Shown one piece after another: positions 1 through 12,419 of a stretch of DNA of 64,000 nucleotides (position 1 is the stretch's first letter; every line of letters starts with the position of its first letter). Both the position numbers and the translations under genes were made by a program. The notes beneath the pieces are model-generated. The model searched no databases. It saw nothing but the letters and a program-made list of their open reading frames with translations, and was not told the origin of the DNA. This stretch comes from Acanthococcus lagerstroemiae (lineage: Eukaryota > Arthropoda > Insecta > Hemiptera > Eriococcidae), in contig CM063111.1 of the NCBI GenBank assembly GCA_031841125.1, positions 37,646,955 to 37,710,954 on the forward strand, read 5' to 3'.

Positions 1-767
1 GAAAGAGCGTAAAAAGTAGAATTTTTCAAAATGGGGCACCCGATTAAAAAATTTGTACTCACATTGAAAAAAGCTCATCAGTAAACGCTATGTAACATAG
101 TTTCTACATGGCTCTTGAACTTCGAATCACGTGTTCTCAAAGAACAAGTTTTGTCGATTGGTTCTGTTAAGCTTAACAGCGCCCAATTAGAGACTAGCCT
201 ACCAATCTCTTATTGGTAGTCACTGGAAAAGATACCAGGAAAAATACCTATTAGTAATCATGTCTAAGGTCTTTTGTTCCCGAACATAAGAGCTGATAGA
301 TGAAAGGTAATTGGGATGACACTACACACACACACTAACAAACATGGCAAGTTCAAAAGGCTTTAAACTGCGAAGCTGCAGAAAGAGCAATTCATCAACA
401 GATAAAACACCAACACTAATCCTAGCCGACCCTAAAAACATCAAGTGATTGGCAGGCATTTATCCACTGCTAAGGGAATGAAAACAACGTAATATTCACG
501 CTAGCAGATTCTCTGTTCGCTTGATAATAATTACCCATACGTCCTATGACTGATTTGTCTGAATAATGTTACACGCTTATAGGTTAATAGGATGTCAAGA
601 CATCGGTACAACCAATGTTCCCTTCAACATACTGATTTACTGATAACGTCTTTACATGCTACATCAATAATTGTTCGCTTCTCGCTACTAACTGGTAACT
701 GGCTGTGAACATAGAACTTCGACCATATTACTGTATGCTCGAAAGATAATACTAAACACCAACACCA
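1..767. other. Intergenic, nothing recognised
   Basis: No open frame, RNA gene or repeat structure could be supported here on either strand. The sequence is moderately AT-rich and unremarkable up to the target duplication of the MITE that follows. Confidence 0.5.
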
Positions 768-775
768 CTCGTAGC

Positions 776-1798
776 CAGAGTTGGGCAGAATAATATTCGA
801 ATAATGAATAATGAATAACGCAACCTTTATTCGGTATTCATGAATAATGAATATTTTATTCCTTATTCATAAAAGCGCATGAATAACGAATAATGAATAG
901 TTTATTCGTTAGTCGTACGTATGAATAACGACTGGTCATTCATTATTCAGTAATCAGTATTCAAATCACGCGAACAATGAAATCAGACTCGTAGCCAAAG
1001 TGGGACCAGGAGGCGTTGCCCTCCCCTGGCGCAGTCATTTGCCCTCCCCCTTCGAGAAAATCAGAAAAACTTTATTTACTTTCTAATTACTCCAGTAAGA
1101 TAAAGGAGAAAAAATATTCCCCCACCAAGAAATATTTTTATCCCTCACCAAAATATTTTTATCCCCTACAAAAATATTTTTACCCCAACAAAAAATATTT
1201 TTAACCTCCCCCCACCCCCCAAAAAAAAATTCTAAAAAATATATATTTTTACACCCCGCTTCTAATAAGAAAATGTTTTACCCCCACCCCCCCACCCCAA
1301 AAAATACCCATGGAGAAATACCCCTCTCCCCAAAAATAATTTTACCCCACCAAAAAAACAAAAATATCCCCTCCCCTAAAAATTACCCTCCCCAAAAAAT
1401 ATATATTTCTCCCCAAAAAAATACCCCTCTCCAAAAACTATTTACCCTCCTCCCAGTATTTTTACATAGTCCTCTAATATTAGCAATTTTCAGAAAATAC
1501 TTCAATTTTCGACTTTTTCTCCTTTGAAAATCTTATTTTGCCCGGGTCTCTTTTGGAAAAATTCTGGCTACGCCACTGATCCTCGTTAAATTTTTTGTTT
1601 TGTTAGGTGCGTCCGCGATAAATAACGAATAACAATGATTGACGAATATTATTCACATCTTCATTTTACTGAATAATGATTGATGAATAATAAATTTTAC
1701 GTGTTTACGAATAATGAATAACGAATAATGATTGAACTTTTATTCATGATCATTTTTATTATTCGAATAACGACTTATTCGAATAACGCCCAGCTCTG
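776..1798. mobile_element. hAT-type non-autonomous element (MITE), copy A
   Basis: The ends are inverted: CAGAGTTGGGC at the left and GCCCAGCTCTG at the right. They are flanked by a perfect 8-bp duplication, CTCGTAGC, at 768-775 and 1799-1806, which is the hAT signature. Both subterminal regions are built of GAATAATGAATAACG-like repeats. The centre (about 1000-1570) is C-rich and A-rich low-complexity sequence containing inner ends of the form CGTAGCCA and TGGCTACGCCACTG, so a second MITE may be nested. No transposase is present; open frames in the C/A-rich centre are compositional. Related copies lie at 4083 and 49244. Confidence 0.85.
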
Positions 1799-1806
1799 CT
1801 CGTAGC

Positions 1807-3330
1807 CGACGATTCTCGCATCTCTTTCCTAGACAGCATATCTTTTACCTCCTCTAAATCCCCTTCGTCGTAAAGTAAAATCCAAAATATAAAACGAACA
1901 ACGCCAAACAAGCAGTTTTGTGAACATTCGAAGTATCTGTTTGCCATAATTCATAAATTACATAGAACGAATTTTGAAAAAATTATCACACGTTTCAATG
2001 AAAATGAATTGATATACTGATAACAATTCAACGAAAAGTAAACAGGGCCCAATTATGTCTATTTTAGAATATCAAGATCAAGGAGCATACTGGAACAGAA
2101 AAAAAGCAATTGCAATAGGCTCAGCTAAAAATGGCGTTACCCTTACAATTCGAACTTTTGGGTCAACCATTTACCATGCGCAAGTACACTGCGTGCACAA
2201 TAAAAAACTAACCACCGCTCGAAAGCGATTGTATATTAAAACAAATCTACAGAAATTTATGAATTTCTTCCAGCGGAGGCAGCAAACTACCCACTCGATG
2301 GTACATATGCCCTTGAATTTTAAAGGTGGGCATGTATGACTCTCGTATTTCATGGCACCTAATTGAGGTAATTTCCTAAGCATTGATATATTTTTCAATA
2401 TTTCATGAATTCTTCATAATTTGACAAAAAACTGAAATACAGACCTTCAGCTCTTTACTTTTTTCAAAATTTTCGTACGGCCTCGATGTCCTTCATCTTC
2501 GCTTCAGCAGCTAAATCACTACTCGCTTTCGCATCAGCAACTTTCAGCGCCGTAATAAAATGCGCGATCAAAACATCGAATTCGAAAAACCGAAATTTAC
2601 GACACTAAATTCTTCAGTAATAGCCGGCACAGAATCAAAATCGAATATCGGAATTAGAAAACCGAACTTTTCACGACACAATGAATCGTAATACAACATA
2701 GTCTACAAAAACTAATTAATACAGCCGAAACAACTTCAGAAAATCGCAATACAAAATAATCCCGAAAATCCAAATCCAACACCATACAACATTCAACGTA
2801 TCATTCGTGAGCGAAAGCAGGTTGATGCTTGAACCTATGAGTCATTGATACTACAACTAAGCAGGAGGGTTGCATCAACCATGAATCACTGATTCAAGCA
2901 GGTTCAAAACGGAATATTTCGTTTACATTATCCCTTATCGGAAATGAAACAGATAAACAGAACATTCAGTTTCCGTTTCTCTTGAGCGACCATGTGTAAA
3001 CGAATAATTCCGTTTTGAACCTTTGAATCAAGGTCTACGTATAGGCGTCATTCTACATTGATTATCATCGTTGAAAGGTTGAAACGTTCAAGGTAGTTAC
3101 ATGGCCGCCGGCATCTTGCCTTTTCCTGGTGTACAAAATTTATTTTTTTTTTTTTTTCTATTTTTTTTTAAACCAAATACATAAGGTAAAAATTTTTTAT
3201 CCTGCCTTAAAGGTCAAAAAAAAAAGGGAAAAGAACTTGATACACATTTTCATGGATAGAATAAAATTTGTAGGACTTTTTTGAAAATTGAAATTCCAAC
3301 TGAAAAAATAAGTAAATATTTTAATTCGCA
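1807..3330. other. Intergenic, no supported gene
   Basis: A 94-codon open frame at 2055-2339 (+) resembles nothing I know and has no supporting context. The rest is AT-rich spacer with a long poly-T tract near 3139-3158. Confidence 0.4.
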
Positions 3331-3335
3331 GATTT

Positions 3336-3443
3336 ACGCAGCACCACATAGAGCGCGTTTCCATTTCAATTATTTCTGACTGAAAAAATAAAAACAAAAA
3401 ATTTAACGATGAAAATGAAAACGCGCTCTATGGGATGCAGCGT
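3336..3443. repeat. Short hairpin-forming inverted repeat
   Basis: The left arm (about 3336-3370, containing ACATAGAGCGCGTTTCCATT) pairs with a right arm (about 3411-3443, containing AATGAAAACGCGCTCTATGG) across a loop of about 40 nt. It is probably a tiny foldback MITE; no coding content. Confidence 0.5.
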
Positions 3444-4082
3444 AAAGGTGAGATGTCAATTAACGACTTTATAGCAATTTTCTTTTTTCTTTTTTCTTTT
3501 TCCCGTGTGATGCAGAGTACTACACCAGTGGTGGGCAGAATCTAAATACATTTTGTATTCGTAACTATATACAGTATTCGAATACAACTACTAAATACTG
3601 TATCTGAGGAGCGATATTCCAAAACGGCCTCTGTTCATTTTTTTTTTTTTGGAAAAATCGTTTTATAGCGCCATCTGGTGAGGAATCTAGTAATGCACAT
3701 TCTGGCCGAGCAAAATCACGATATCGCGAATCTAACGCATGTAAAAAGCCAAAATAGACTCGCAAAAAGAAGAAAAAAGTTGTTCCAAAACGGCCTCTGT
3801 CCACATATTTTCATCACAATAGAGGAGTCGACGTTATCTTGAGAGTTTTATGAATTAGAGTCTCCTGAAAGGCACAGTGTGTCTAATTTTGTGCCGAACA
3901 AAATCTCATCATTCAAAACTGTTGTTTTAAAACGGCCTCTATCCAGGAGATTCCCCACTTCGCGACTGTCATGCGTGTCTCCTGTACAAGGTACATTCAA
4001 TATTTCAACGAGATAAATTCCTGTAAGTGTTCTACTAGGCAACCCGACTATCAACCGTGACATGTAAGTGTAATATGGGAAT

Positions 4083-4640
4083 CAGAGTTGGGCAAAATAA
4101 TACTCGAATATTGAATAATGAATAACGCAACCTTTATTCGTTATTCATGAATAATGAATATTTTATTCGTTATTCATAAGCGCATGAATAACGAATAGTT
4201 TATTCGTTATTAGTAAGTATGAATAACGAGTAGTCATTCATTATTCAGTAATCGGTATTCACTAACATTAATCACGCAAATAATGAAATCGGACCCGTAG
4301 CCAAAGTGGGGCCAAGGGGCGTTGTCCTCCCCTGACGCAGTGCCCCCCCCCTCCGGGAAAAGCGGAAAAACTTTATTTACTTTCTAATTACCCCAGTAAG
4401 GGGTCTGGTTGGCCGAGTGGATAGCGCGTTGGTCTTGGAATCCGGAGGTCCTGGGTTCGAGCCTACGTAGTAGTAACTCGCCAGATTTCGACCTAGGCCG
4501 GTTTTTTGGCCGGAAGAGAAGATGGCTAAAACAGCCCTAACAGCCTCCCCGACGTCTCTGAAGTAAAGCTCGAAAGGGCGGATTCCAGGGCTCGGGTTGA
4601 GAGAAAATTAGAAAAAAGAGACCCCAGTAAGATTAGAGAT
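4083..4640. mobile_element. hAT-type MITE, copy B (5' part)
   Basis: It starts with CAGAGTTGGGC and follows copy A closely through the GAATAATGAATAACG repeats and the CGTAGCCAAAGTGG block. It is then interrupted by a SINE at 4401. Past the SINE the match is lost; scattered related blocks to about 5340 (TTATTCACATCT, AATAACGAATAATC) may be its decayed 3' half. No right terminus is visible. Confidence 0.6.
4401..4620 (+). mobile_element. tRNA-derived SINE
   Basis: A 220-bp insertion is flanked by an 11-bp target duplication, ACCCCAGTAAG (4390-4400 and 4621-4631). The head has RNA polymerase III promoter boxes: A box TGGCCGAGTGG (about 4410) and B box GGTTCGAGCC (about 4454). The tRNA-like part is followed by an unrelated body and an A-rich tail (AAAATTAGAAAAAAGAG). 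The duplication and tail show retroposition, so this is a SINE and not a tRNA gene. It sits inside MITE copy B and is younger than it. Confidence 0.8.
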
Positions 4641-5926
4641 TATTATACATGTTTTGAAACTTTATATTGGTATCACTGAATCCTTTCTCGATCTTTTCGC
4701 ATCAGGGTTGTACCATAGGAAAAACTGGCGCACATTTTTTTATTCTACGCATAGAATACACCATGTAGAATGAATGACTACTCCATACTTCTTTTTTTTT
4801 TTTGGGGGGGGGGGGGGATAAAAATGTTTATTGTGGATAGGTACCTAGTTTTCGCCGTTACTTAGTGCCGGGATGAGCATACTTACCTAGTTGAAGAACA
4901 ATCCGCGTCAGTGGCGCAGCGTGTCATAAGAGGAGGAGGACCCCAAAAAATAATATTCTTTTTCCCCCCCCCGTCCAGAGAAATACAAGAAAAAATTACC
5001 TCCCGAAAAATGTTTACCCGTTCCTTCCCCCAGAAAAAGCTACATGTACCCCTCCCTCAAGAACAATTTCACCCCCAATAGTTCTGTCTCATAATATTGG
5101 GCGACTCTAAAAAAAGTACTTCAATCTTCCGACCTTTCTCCCTGAAAAAAATCTAGTTTAAAATCCCCCCCCTTAAAAAATTGCTTACCCTACCAAAACA
5201 GTAAATTTTATTCCTTCTACAGGATCGCAATTATAACCTCAAATTTGATGACAAATTATTCACATCTCATTTTAAAAAGATTATAATAATTTTCTACTAA
5301 ATAACGAATAATCCCCGGACTTTGGAAAAATCCTGGTACTATTGAATTCTTTAATTAATCGTCAATTTATAGGGATCATATATTACATTCCATGAAGACA
5401 ATATAAAATTTGCATAACTTTGAATAATGCTCTTATATATTATACTATTTAAAAAGTTACTGTAAATTTTTTTCATTGTTTATCAAAATATTTATTGAAA
5501 ACGCCCGAACTTGATAGTGATATTTTTTCTTTCCCCGTGAAGAAAATATAAAATTGGATAGAGGCCGTTTTAGAATATCGCTCCTCATCTATAGTATGTA
5601 TCTGTTTACAAATAGATTTACTGTATTTGTATTTGTATTCGTTCACAAATACGACTATTGTATCTGGAAGACAGTCGTGAACTTGAAATTTTTGATTTTT
5701 TTCCAATTTTGAAAATTTTTCTATCGTGTGATTTTTAGGGCGAAACATTTTCGGAGAGCTTCGGCCTCGAGAATGGTGCTAATTACTCAATTTATCGTGA
5801 CAAATTCAAATCCGTCGCCAAAACTGAGCTAGAGACATTTTTTGATCAATTTGGCCACCATTGTGAAGCGACACTGCCAAATTTGAAGAACGAATTTGAA
5901 CTCAGCGTGAAAAATTGAGTGGGAAG

Positions 5927-5928
<2 letters not shown>

Positions 5929-5993
<65 letters not shown>

Positions 5994-5994
5994 A
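5929..5994. repeat. Compound (CT)n(CA)n microsatellite
   Basis: About 20 CT units run directly into about 13 CA units. Confidence 0.95.
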
Positions 5995-6289
5995 AACCTA
6001 TAGTTCTAAATATGACCGTCTAAAGAAACCTAAGCACTTTACATAGGTGAATGAAAAACAGAAAACACAAATTTGAAATACCTACTGATATCTGAGGACA
6101 GGAGGGGAGGAAAGTGGGGGAAATATTCCCGGAATGGATAGGTAAGGATAGACGGATACGAATTCAGAAATCTGTTTCTTCGAGTCGATGAGATAAAAAA
6201 AATCGGAGAAAATTGCATCGTCTTCCTTAAAAGGCCTGTATTAGTCCTACAACTCACTACCAACAATCCATACATCACCCCCCCCCCCT

Positions 6290-7315
6290 CCTCTGGTTGT
6301 TGAACCTTCCCCCATGCAATTTTGAACTTACAGAATTCTCTAAAAAATCTACACCCCTCCTCTCAAAGTTTATCGGACACATTTGCAAGAAATTCTGGAC
6401 CGCTTTCCTGACCGTATCCTATGCTTCACTGCACTGATGGTTCAAAGTACAACCGACGCACCGCTTACTCCATAGATTGTCTGCTACACTCCTTCCGACA
6501 TAAAAACATAGTTTCCATCTACACAGCCGAACTCCATGCTATCCCACAGTGCCTAGTCACAATCTCCTCGTTCGAAGACCCACTCGGCCCCACCCACTAT
6601 CTGGTCCTCTCAGATTCAATTTCCTCCTTCAGGTCTATTTCTGATCGCCTTTCAACGCACGCTCTTGTCCAACGCATCCATCTCATTCTCCATCTCATTT
6701 CCTTCACCACCAAAAGAATTTCACTCATCTGGATCCCAAGCCATATTGGTATCCCAGGAAATGAGGCAGTTGATCAAGCAGCACAGCAAGCTGCGCAGCT
6801 TCCATATATTACTCGTCACCTCCCTATCTCAACAGATCTCACTTCCGTCATTCGCCAGATCATTTTGCGTAAGTGGTTCGAAGAGTGGTGGCATCGAGCC
6901 TCTCAGCACAACAAGCGCTCGCACAAATCAAGACACCTATCCCATGGTCAACGTTCCTTCCGCCGCGAGGAAGTTATCATCATCACCCCCCTAGGGATTG
7001 GACATACACGCCTCCCACATACGCATCTTCTTATTAACCTTTATCCCCTCAACGGCCCACGCTATGATGATGAAGACCCTCTCACCGTGGACCACCTCTT
7101 CTCGTGTCCCTCCCTCACCTGCCTTCGTAACTCTCACTACGTTCCTTACAGTCGAATTTTGGCCCGCTCCAACACCCACAAGCACATAAACAACACCCCC
7201 GCCTACTTTTCCGCTGCTGGATACTTCTGCGACATACAGACAACCTTTTTCGAGTCCATAGCCCGAGTGTGTAGTTCCGTGGCTCGATAATAATAAAACA
7301 ATAATAATGTATGGG
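6290..7315 (+). mobile_element. LINE 3' fragment (I/Jockey-like, with RNase H)
   Basis: This is a 5'-truncated non-LTR retrotransposon. Its only long frame is the RNase H/C-terminal region at 6421-7290. It ends in a TAATAATAAAACAATAATAA tail of the kind seen in I-type elements. Frames upstream of 6421 are broken. Confidence 0.7.
6421..7290 (+). pseudogene. LINE-encoded RNase H domain, truncated polyprotein
   Basis: The 289-residue frame begins at the RNase HI fold. CTDGSK holds the first catalytic Asp, YTAELHAI the Glu, LVLSDS the second Asp, and IPSHIGIPGNEAVDQAA the His/Asp end of the domain (about residues 4-130). The C-terminal part has the RREEVIIITPLGIGHTRLPH segment and a Cys/His cluster (DHLFSC) typical of insect I/Jockey-like LINE ORF2 tails. 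Endonuclease and reverse transcriptase are missing. The ATG at 6421 is just the first Met after truncation. In intact elements this domain removes the RNA strand during reverse transcription. Neighbouring sequence is spacer, so it is a dead fragment. Confidence 0.75.
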
Positions 7316-7439
7316 ACAATAGGATCACTTTGAACCCCAGATTTAGGGCATTTCGTGGCCAGTTACAAGAAAATGGTTAAAGTATTATTTTTGTGCAAAA
7401 TTTAATGAGAAATCATTTTCTCTAGAAGTGTAGTGTGCA

Positions 7440-8130
7440 ATTTAAAATCTGCGAAAAGACCAACAGTTGAAAGCGAGTTCATTCGACGGTCATTTTGATT
7501 GGGTGCACAACTGACAAGTGACAACCGAGCAAGATAAAACAAGAGGTAATCGTCAGGCGAATTGGTGCGGCTGGCGAAACGAAGGTCAGAAGCGCCCCGT
7601 AATTCTCTGGGCTTTTCGTTTTCTCTCTCGCCTCGTTTTCCCGCCGTCTCGCTTCTTCTGCGCCATTTTTTTCATCCACAGTCGCGTGTGATTATTGATC
7701 ACGCTCGACGAGTAAACGGAAAAAGTCATCACGACAAACTTCTTGCATGTTTCAACAGGTATACGGAATTTCACGGACCGCGACCCCACCGCGTCCGCGG
7801 TGGCCGCGTCCGCGGTGGCCGCGTTTGTTGCCTCATTTTCCTTCCTCGTCCGCGGCGTCGCGTCGCCCCGTTACTTCGTTTTCCGCGGGGTACCTCGCTG
7901 GGTTACCGTCGTCGCTTTTCAACTTTATCAGGAAAATGGAAATACAAAAGGACGAAGGAGCTGATGCCTCCTTCCGGAGTTTATACTATACGTATATGCC
8001 CTTTTAAAGTCCGGCCAAACCGAAAAGCTTGAATTTCCATTATACAGACGCTCAATTTTCGAAAGTGCAACGAGAAACCAACTTCCGAGCAATATAGTCC
8101 ACAATGTACGGCGAAAAATAGAAAACGTTG
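7440..8130. other. CpG-rich region of unknown role
   Basis: This stretch is rich in G+C and CpG compared with its surroundings. At 7787-7830 a GCGTCCGCGGTGGCC unit is repeated in tandem. Open frames overlap on both strands (for example 156 codons at 7562-8032), as expected from CpG-rich sequence; none resembles a known protein. It could be a promoter or first-exon region of a host gene, but no downstream exon was recognised. Confidence 0.3.
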
Positions 8131-8492
8131 TCATGGTTGACTTTCTGAATGAGAAGAAACGAGACTAAATTTGCGATGTAGTTCGCCGTTTAGACCTGAC
8201 GGAAAATAGTTACTGTTCAAAAGAGCCCATTTTGTGGTAATGTTGAATTCCATCGACTGAAGATTGTGAAAATGGCGAAAAAAGAAGTTCTGCAAGTTAG
8301 TTGTAAAACAATAGGGGTTTCTGCATTTTTTGTATATAGTTAAACGACAAAGTAACGAGAAGGTCAACAAGTGAGATATTATGCGATAGTATTGTCGTTT
8401 AGCATAATATGATTTTGTTACATCCTTTTCGCATCACACATCTGTATAGTCAGCCATAATGCTTGTGGCATGTCCCTCTGGCCACTGATGGT

Positions 8493-8598
8493 TCCTCCGG
8501 CCAATGATACGATACTCAAAAGGGTAGTTTCCGGGGCTGGAGGTGCGGAGTCTTAGGGGCCACTTTGGCATGCGTGCATCGCCATACGTCCCACCACA
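8493..8598 (+). repeat. Dispersed repeat, copy 1
   Basis: This ~105-bp block matches, in inverted orientation, the block at 53689-53795. Both share GGCATGCGTGCATCGCCATA followed by CGTCCCACCACAC, and upstream GGGTAGTT and GGTGCGG. The family is unknown; it looks like a fragment of an interspersed repeat. Confidence 0.65.
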
Positions 8599-8599
8599 C

Positions 8600-10085
8600 T
8601 AATGCCAGTGGCGTCTCTCCCAAGCTCATAGATGAACTCGGATGCAGACGCAGTTATACATCGTATCGTCGAGATATTATGTTAGGTACCGCTAGATTTT
8701 GTACACGTGAATATAGATAGTGATATTAACCTTGTGTTTTAGTCAAAGGCGGCTACTTTTTGGAGTTAAACTCCGTGGTACAAATACTTTACTCTTTTAC
8801 TCTCGCTAGAGCCCCGTTCAAGCAGACTGGTCACTTGAGACAAAAAAGACTGGCACGCTGGAAGCCTGGTTGGCAGTATCGGTGAATTTTCGCTTAGTGG
8901 ACTATAAAACCGGCCGGCTGATCTGCGCGAGGGTAAGAACCATCGACAGAAAGAAATCCCATACTGGGGAACTCAACACCAGGTCCCACAATGCCACAGC
9001 CAGGTCATTCTTAAAAAACTGAAAATATTTTGTTACCAGCAAATTTTGAACCCTAACTTCCGAATTTTATTTCATTTTTTTGTTGGAAGCAGGGGGGTTA
9101 TTTTGGGTTACACAATAACATCCACAACAAACTCGACCAACCTCATCCATCAGACAGGGCAATTACCATCTTTTGAATGAAAAAAAAAAAAAACAGGGAG
9201 AGGTGTCCATCGTCGTGGATTTCCTGATGAAATGTTATTATTATTGAGAACGATTGGAAATACATATATGTTAAGAAATACAATTTGCTGTCGGTGACTT
9301 CACATTTCCAGAGGGGTTGGCGCAAAATTCGGTTACCAGGGTTTTCAGTCTATCGACGTAGTAGTCAATTTTCGACTGACGCAAAAATACGTGAATTATA
9401 CATTTTTCAACACTGGTATAGTTTTGATCCCGGAACACGATCCAGGTGCCAGATTGTAGTCATTGGCCCATGTGATAGCACAATTTTCAATACTTCCCTG
9501 AAGAAAGAAATTTTTGAAGCTGTTTGGCTCGTAGTCCTGCATATCAGTGCGCTCGGAACGAACAAGATGTTTATCGTCGCGGACATCAGTCGTTCATCTT
9601 CCTAAATCTTGAAGCTCCTGCTCTGTAAGCTTATGGAATATTGCCTACTACCCATAAACCAAGTATTATGGAGGAAAAAAAGAAGAAAAAAAGTATAACA
9701 AAAAAAGAAATGCCACCTTAATATACTCAGTTTTTGGAATGTCCTAACCGCAACGTCATAGCTGTCATAAGTCACAAAACGACAAAGCCTCGGAAAACCT
9801 ACGTATCGAAAATGGAAAATGGACAAAAGCAGAATTGGGAAATGGTCGAGCATAATATTTTTGAGAATATTCTCAGCAAATTCAGATTATCCTCTTTTTT
9901 TGAGAATATTCTTCAACATTTTCTGCATATCTTCTGAAATTAATTTATTCATTTACTACACAATATTTTACCCCCCCTCGCCTACTGGCAAGCCTAATTC
10001 GAGGCAGGAAAGCAGTTGAGGTATAACATATTACAACAGGAAAACAGCATAATGTATCAGAGTTGTTAGATATATGATGATGATA
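8600..10085. other. Intergenic, no supported gene
   Basis: It holds only isolated frames of about 60-106 codons (for example 9285-9605 on the + strand) with no recognisable motif. No repeat structure was seen beyond homopolymers. Confidence 0.4.
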
Positions 10086-10089
10086 AGGT

Positions 10090-10870
10090 TATCAGTCTTA
10101 CGACCGGTTTGATGCAGCTCTCCATTTCCCCCTATATTTTGCATGTTCTTTCATTTCGTGATAACACAAACATTTGACATCCTTGATTATCTGGTGAAAA
10201 TACTGGAATTTTTGTCGACCTACCCAATTCGTTCCTTCCACTCTTCCTTCTAGCAGCAGTAATATTATTCCTGGGTGCCTCAAATTATGCCCTATTAGTT
10301 TATCCCTCCTTCTCTTCAGACAATTCCAAATATCCGTTTTTACCTCCTACTCTGTTTAGTACTTCATTTCTTACCTTGTCCGTCCATCTGATGAAGTATC
10401 CGGCATAGCACCACATCTCAAAAACTTCGACCCTTCTCTTCTCTGGTTCTCCTATATGATCCGAGTTTCACATATATACAAGGCTACACTCCAGACATAA
10501 GTTTTCAAGAACAATTTTGCGTTTTCCAGATTTATTTTTGATCTGAAAAGATTATTTTTTCGATAAAATGCTAATCTGGTTTGTGCTATTCTACTACTAA
10601 TATCCCTTTTACTCCTTCCATCTTTTGTTATTTTACTCCTTAAATGCAAAATTCGCTGATTCCATCAATATTTTCTGGTCCAATATTGTTATTTAAGCTG
10701 TCATGTTCGCATTGATTGCATACCATTACTTTAGTTTTATTTTTATTTATTTTCATACGATATTCTATACTCAAAATCTCTTCTATTCCATTTAAAATGT
10801 TTTCCAAATCAATACTCCTTTCAGCTAATAAGGCAATACCATCTCGTTAGATATATAACAAAACAAAATC
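10090..10870 (-). pseudogene. LINE reverse transcriptase remnant
   Basis: Read on the minus strand, this is the C-terminal half of a LINE reverse transcriptase in broken frames. One block encodes LRSKITKDGRSKRDISSRIA followed by KTYVWSVALYICET, the usual thumb-region motif. Another near the 3' end encodes EMKEHAKYRGKWRAASNRS, a common C-terminus of insect endonuclease/reverse transcriptase LINEs. Several stops and shifts interrupt it, so it is inactive. The catalytic YADD region is not visible; the remnant starts beyond it or has decayed. Confidence 0.75.
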
Positions 10871-11149
10871 GCAAAATGACGAAATGATGATTGAATTTTC
10901 AAAATTTTGCCATATGACAAAATCTTAATCCGTTTTTTGTCAGGACTGTTTCGTCAATGACATAACAAAAAAATGAATCCAATGACAAAAAAATCATGTT
11001 ATAACATTCTTCAACGATTAAATGATGAGCTATGCCAAACGACATAATAATTGATGAAAAATTATGCTAAGCGACATGAAAAAAAGGGAGACAAAATGAC
11101 AAAATAATAAATTATATCCAGGCATAACACAATCGTGAAAAAAAAATAC
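10871..11149. repeat. Diffuse TGACAAAAT-rich repeat
   Basis: The words GACAAAAT, GACATAA and AAATGAC recur through this stretch and again at about 11636-11680, on the far side of the LINE fragment. It is probably a degenerate AT-rich element or satellite-like patch. Confidence 0.35.
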
Positions 11150-11630
11150 GAAGACTCTCCTTGCAATCACCTACCGATCAAAAATCCTTTCCTCTTGGCA
11201 CCAATCTTGGCATAAAGAATCCAACAACAAACTCCGTGCAATAAAAGAGAAACCGATACCCTGGATCACCTCCAACCGGAAATCACGACGCGAAGAAATA
11301 GTAATAGCACGACTTAGAATTGGACATACTTGCCTCACTCACCTGCATCTCCTCAATCCATACATCTCTCCCCCGCTCCTCAAATGAACTCACTGTCGCA
11401 CATACTTTACTGCCCTTCACTTAACTCTCACCAACAAAAACATCAACTACTACCAACAACGAAAAACATGCTTCAAAACAACCCAGTGACAATAGATAAA
11501 CTCATCTCCTTCCTCCACGATACAAACCTCTTTTCATTAATTTATCCATCCCCATCAGCCAAGCCGTATAGCCCTTGGTGCAGCTAGTGGCTCGTAAACA
11601 AACAAACAAACAAATAAATAAAAACAAATG
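11150..11630 (+). pseudogene. LINE 3' end remnant with AAAC-rich tail
   Basis: Broken frames encode SRREEIVIARLRIGHTCLTH, closely similar to the tail of the RNase H-bearing LINE at 6421-7290. The insertion ends in (AAAC)n/(AAAT)n repeats at about 11595-11630. It is flanked on both sides by AT-rich GACAAAATGA-like repeats, which it seems to interrupt. Confidence 0.65.
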
Positions 11631-12419
11631 CTCGTCTGACAAAATGATAAAAAAAGCAAAAAATCGTTTTGTCTTACAACACTAATGTGTATAAAATATA
11701 CAAACAGAAAAAAAGAGAAAAAAAAGAAGAAAGAGAAACCGTAAAAGACGTAAGTGAGCCAACAGCTCAAGCGCGAACCACCACCAGCTTCCATCCCCTT
11801 CTCTTCGCTGCCTACTCCCACACACACATACTATCCATACAAGATACATAAGCCCAATTTCATATTTACTCAGCCAGATAGTGATCAACTCATACACACT
11901 TATTCAGACATAGTAATTCATTTTTTAAAATTCAGTTTAGAAAAGAAAAAAGACAGAAAAAAATTGAAGTTCAAGATTTTATCTTACGTGAAGTTAGTTT
12001 TCATCGGGTCTCCCTTCTCTTTCGGGTCTAAGATGTCTAAAGTTTATAATGACTCAAATTTCATTACATACACTCATACTTCTGGTAATAGTGGAATTTT
12101 TATAAATTTTTATTTTGTTTAGAAATAACCAAAATATGTTATTAACGCGGCCTGAATGTTTTGGCACATTTAACAGGATTTTATCAAGCCGGTTCAAGTC
12201 CACCATAAAAATTGAAAAATTAGTAATGAGAATGACCACTGTCACTTTTCGACCCTAACGATTGTATTTGGTAGCCGATAAGTTAGCTCACTGGGATGAT
12301 ACCAAAATTGTCTTTTATATAAGAAATGTAGAAATTTTTTTTGGATTCTTTTTCAACCAATGAAGTTAGTGTTTTTGTAGCAGGGTGCAATATTATTGAT
12401 CCAAATTCCAAATTTTATC

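Larger units (their letters stand above)
3536..5665. mobile_element. Degenerate hAT-like element with GTATTTGTATTC repeats
   Basis: The left end reads CAGTGGTGGGCAGAAT and is followed by repeats of the ATTCGTA/AATACA type. Around 5556-5665 the inverted complement of the same block appears (AGAATATCGCTCCTCAT, then TATTTGTATTTGTATTCG). This suggests one element whose middle was split by the MITE at 4083. The far-right terminus and a target duplication were not found. The motif AAAACGGCCTCTGTCC or a close variant occurs at about 3619, 3786 and 3926, and inverted near 5558. Confidence 0.35.

Noticed and set aside
1016..1527. Lys/Pro/Tyr-rich small proteins
   Set aside because: The frames lie in C/A-rich low-complexity sequence inside a MITE, and the same composition recurs in copy C with different frames.
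4401..4475. Functional tRNA gene
   Set aside because: A and B boxes are present, but the sequence continues into a SINE body with an A-rich tail and 11-bp target duplication; no closed acceptor stem.
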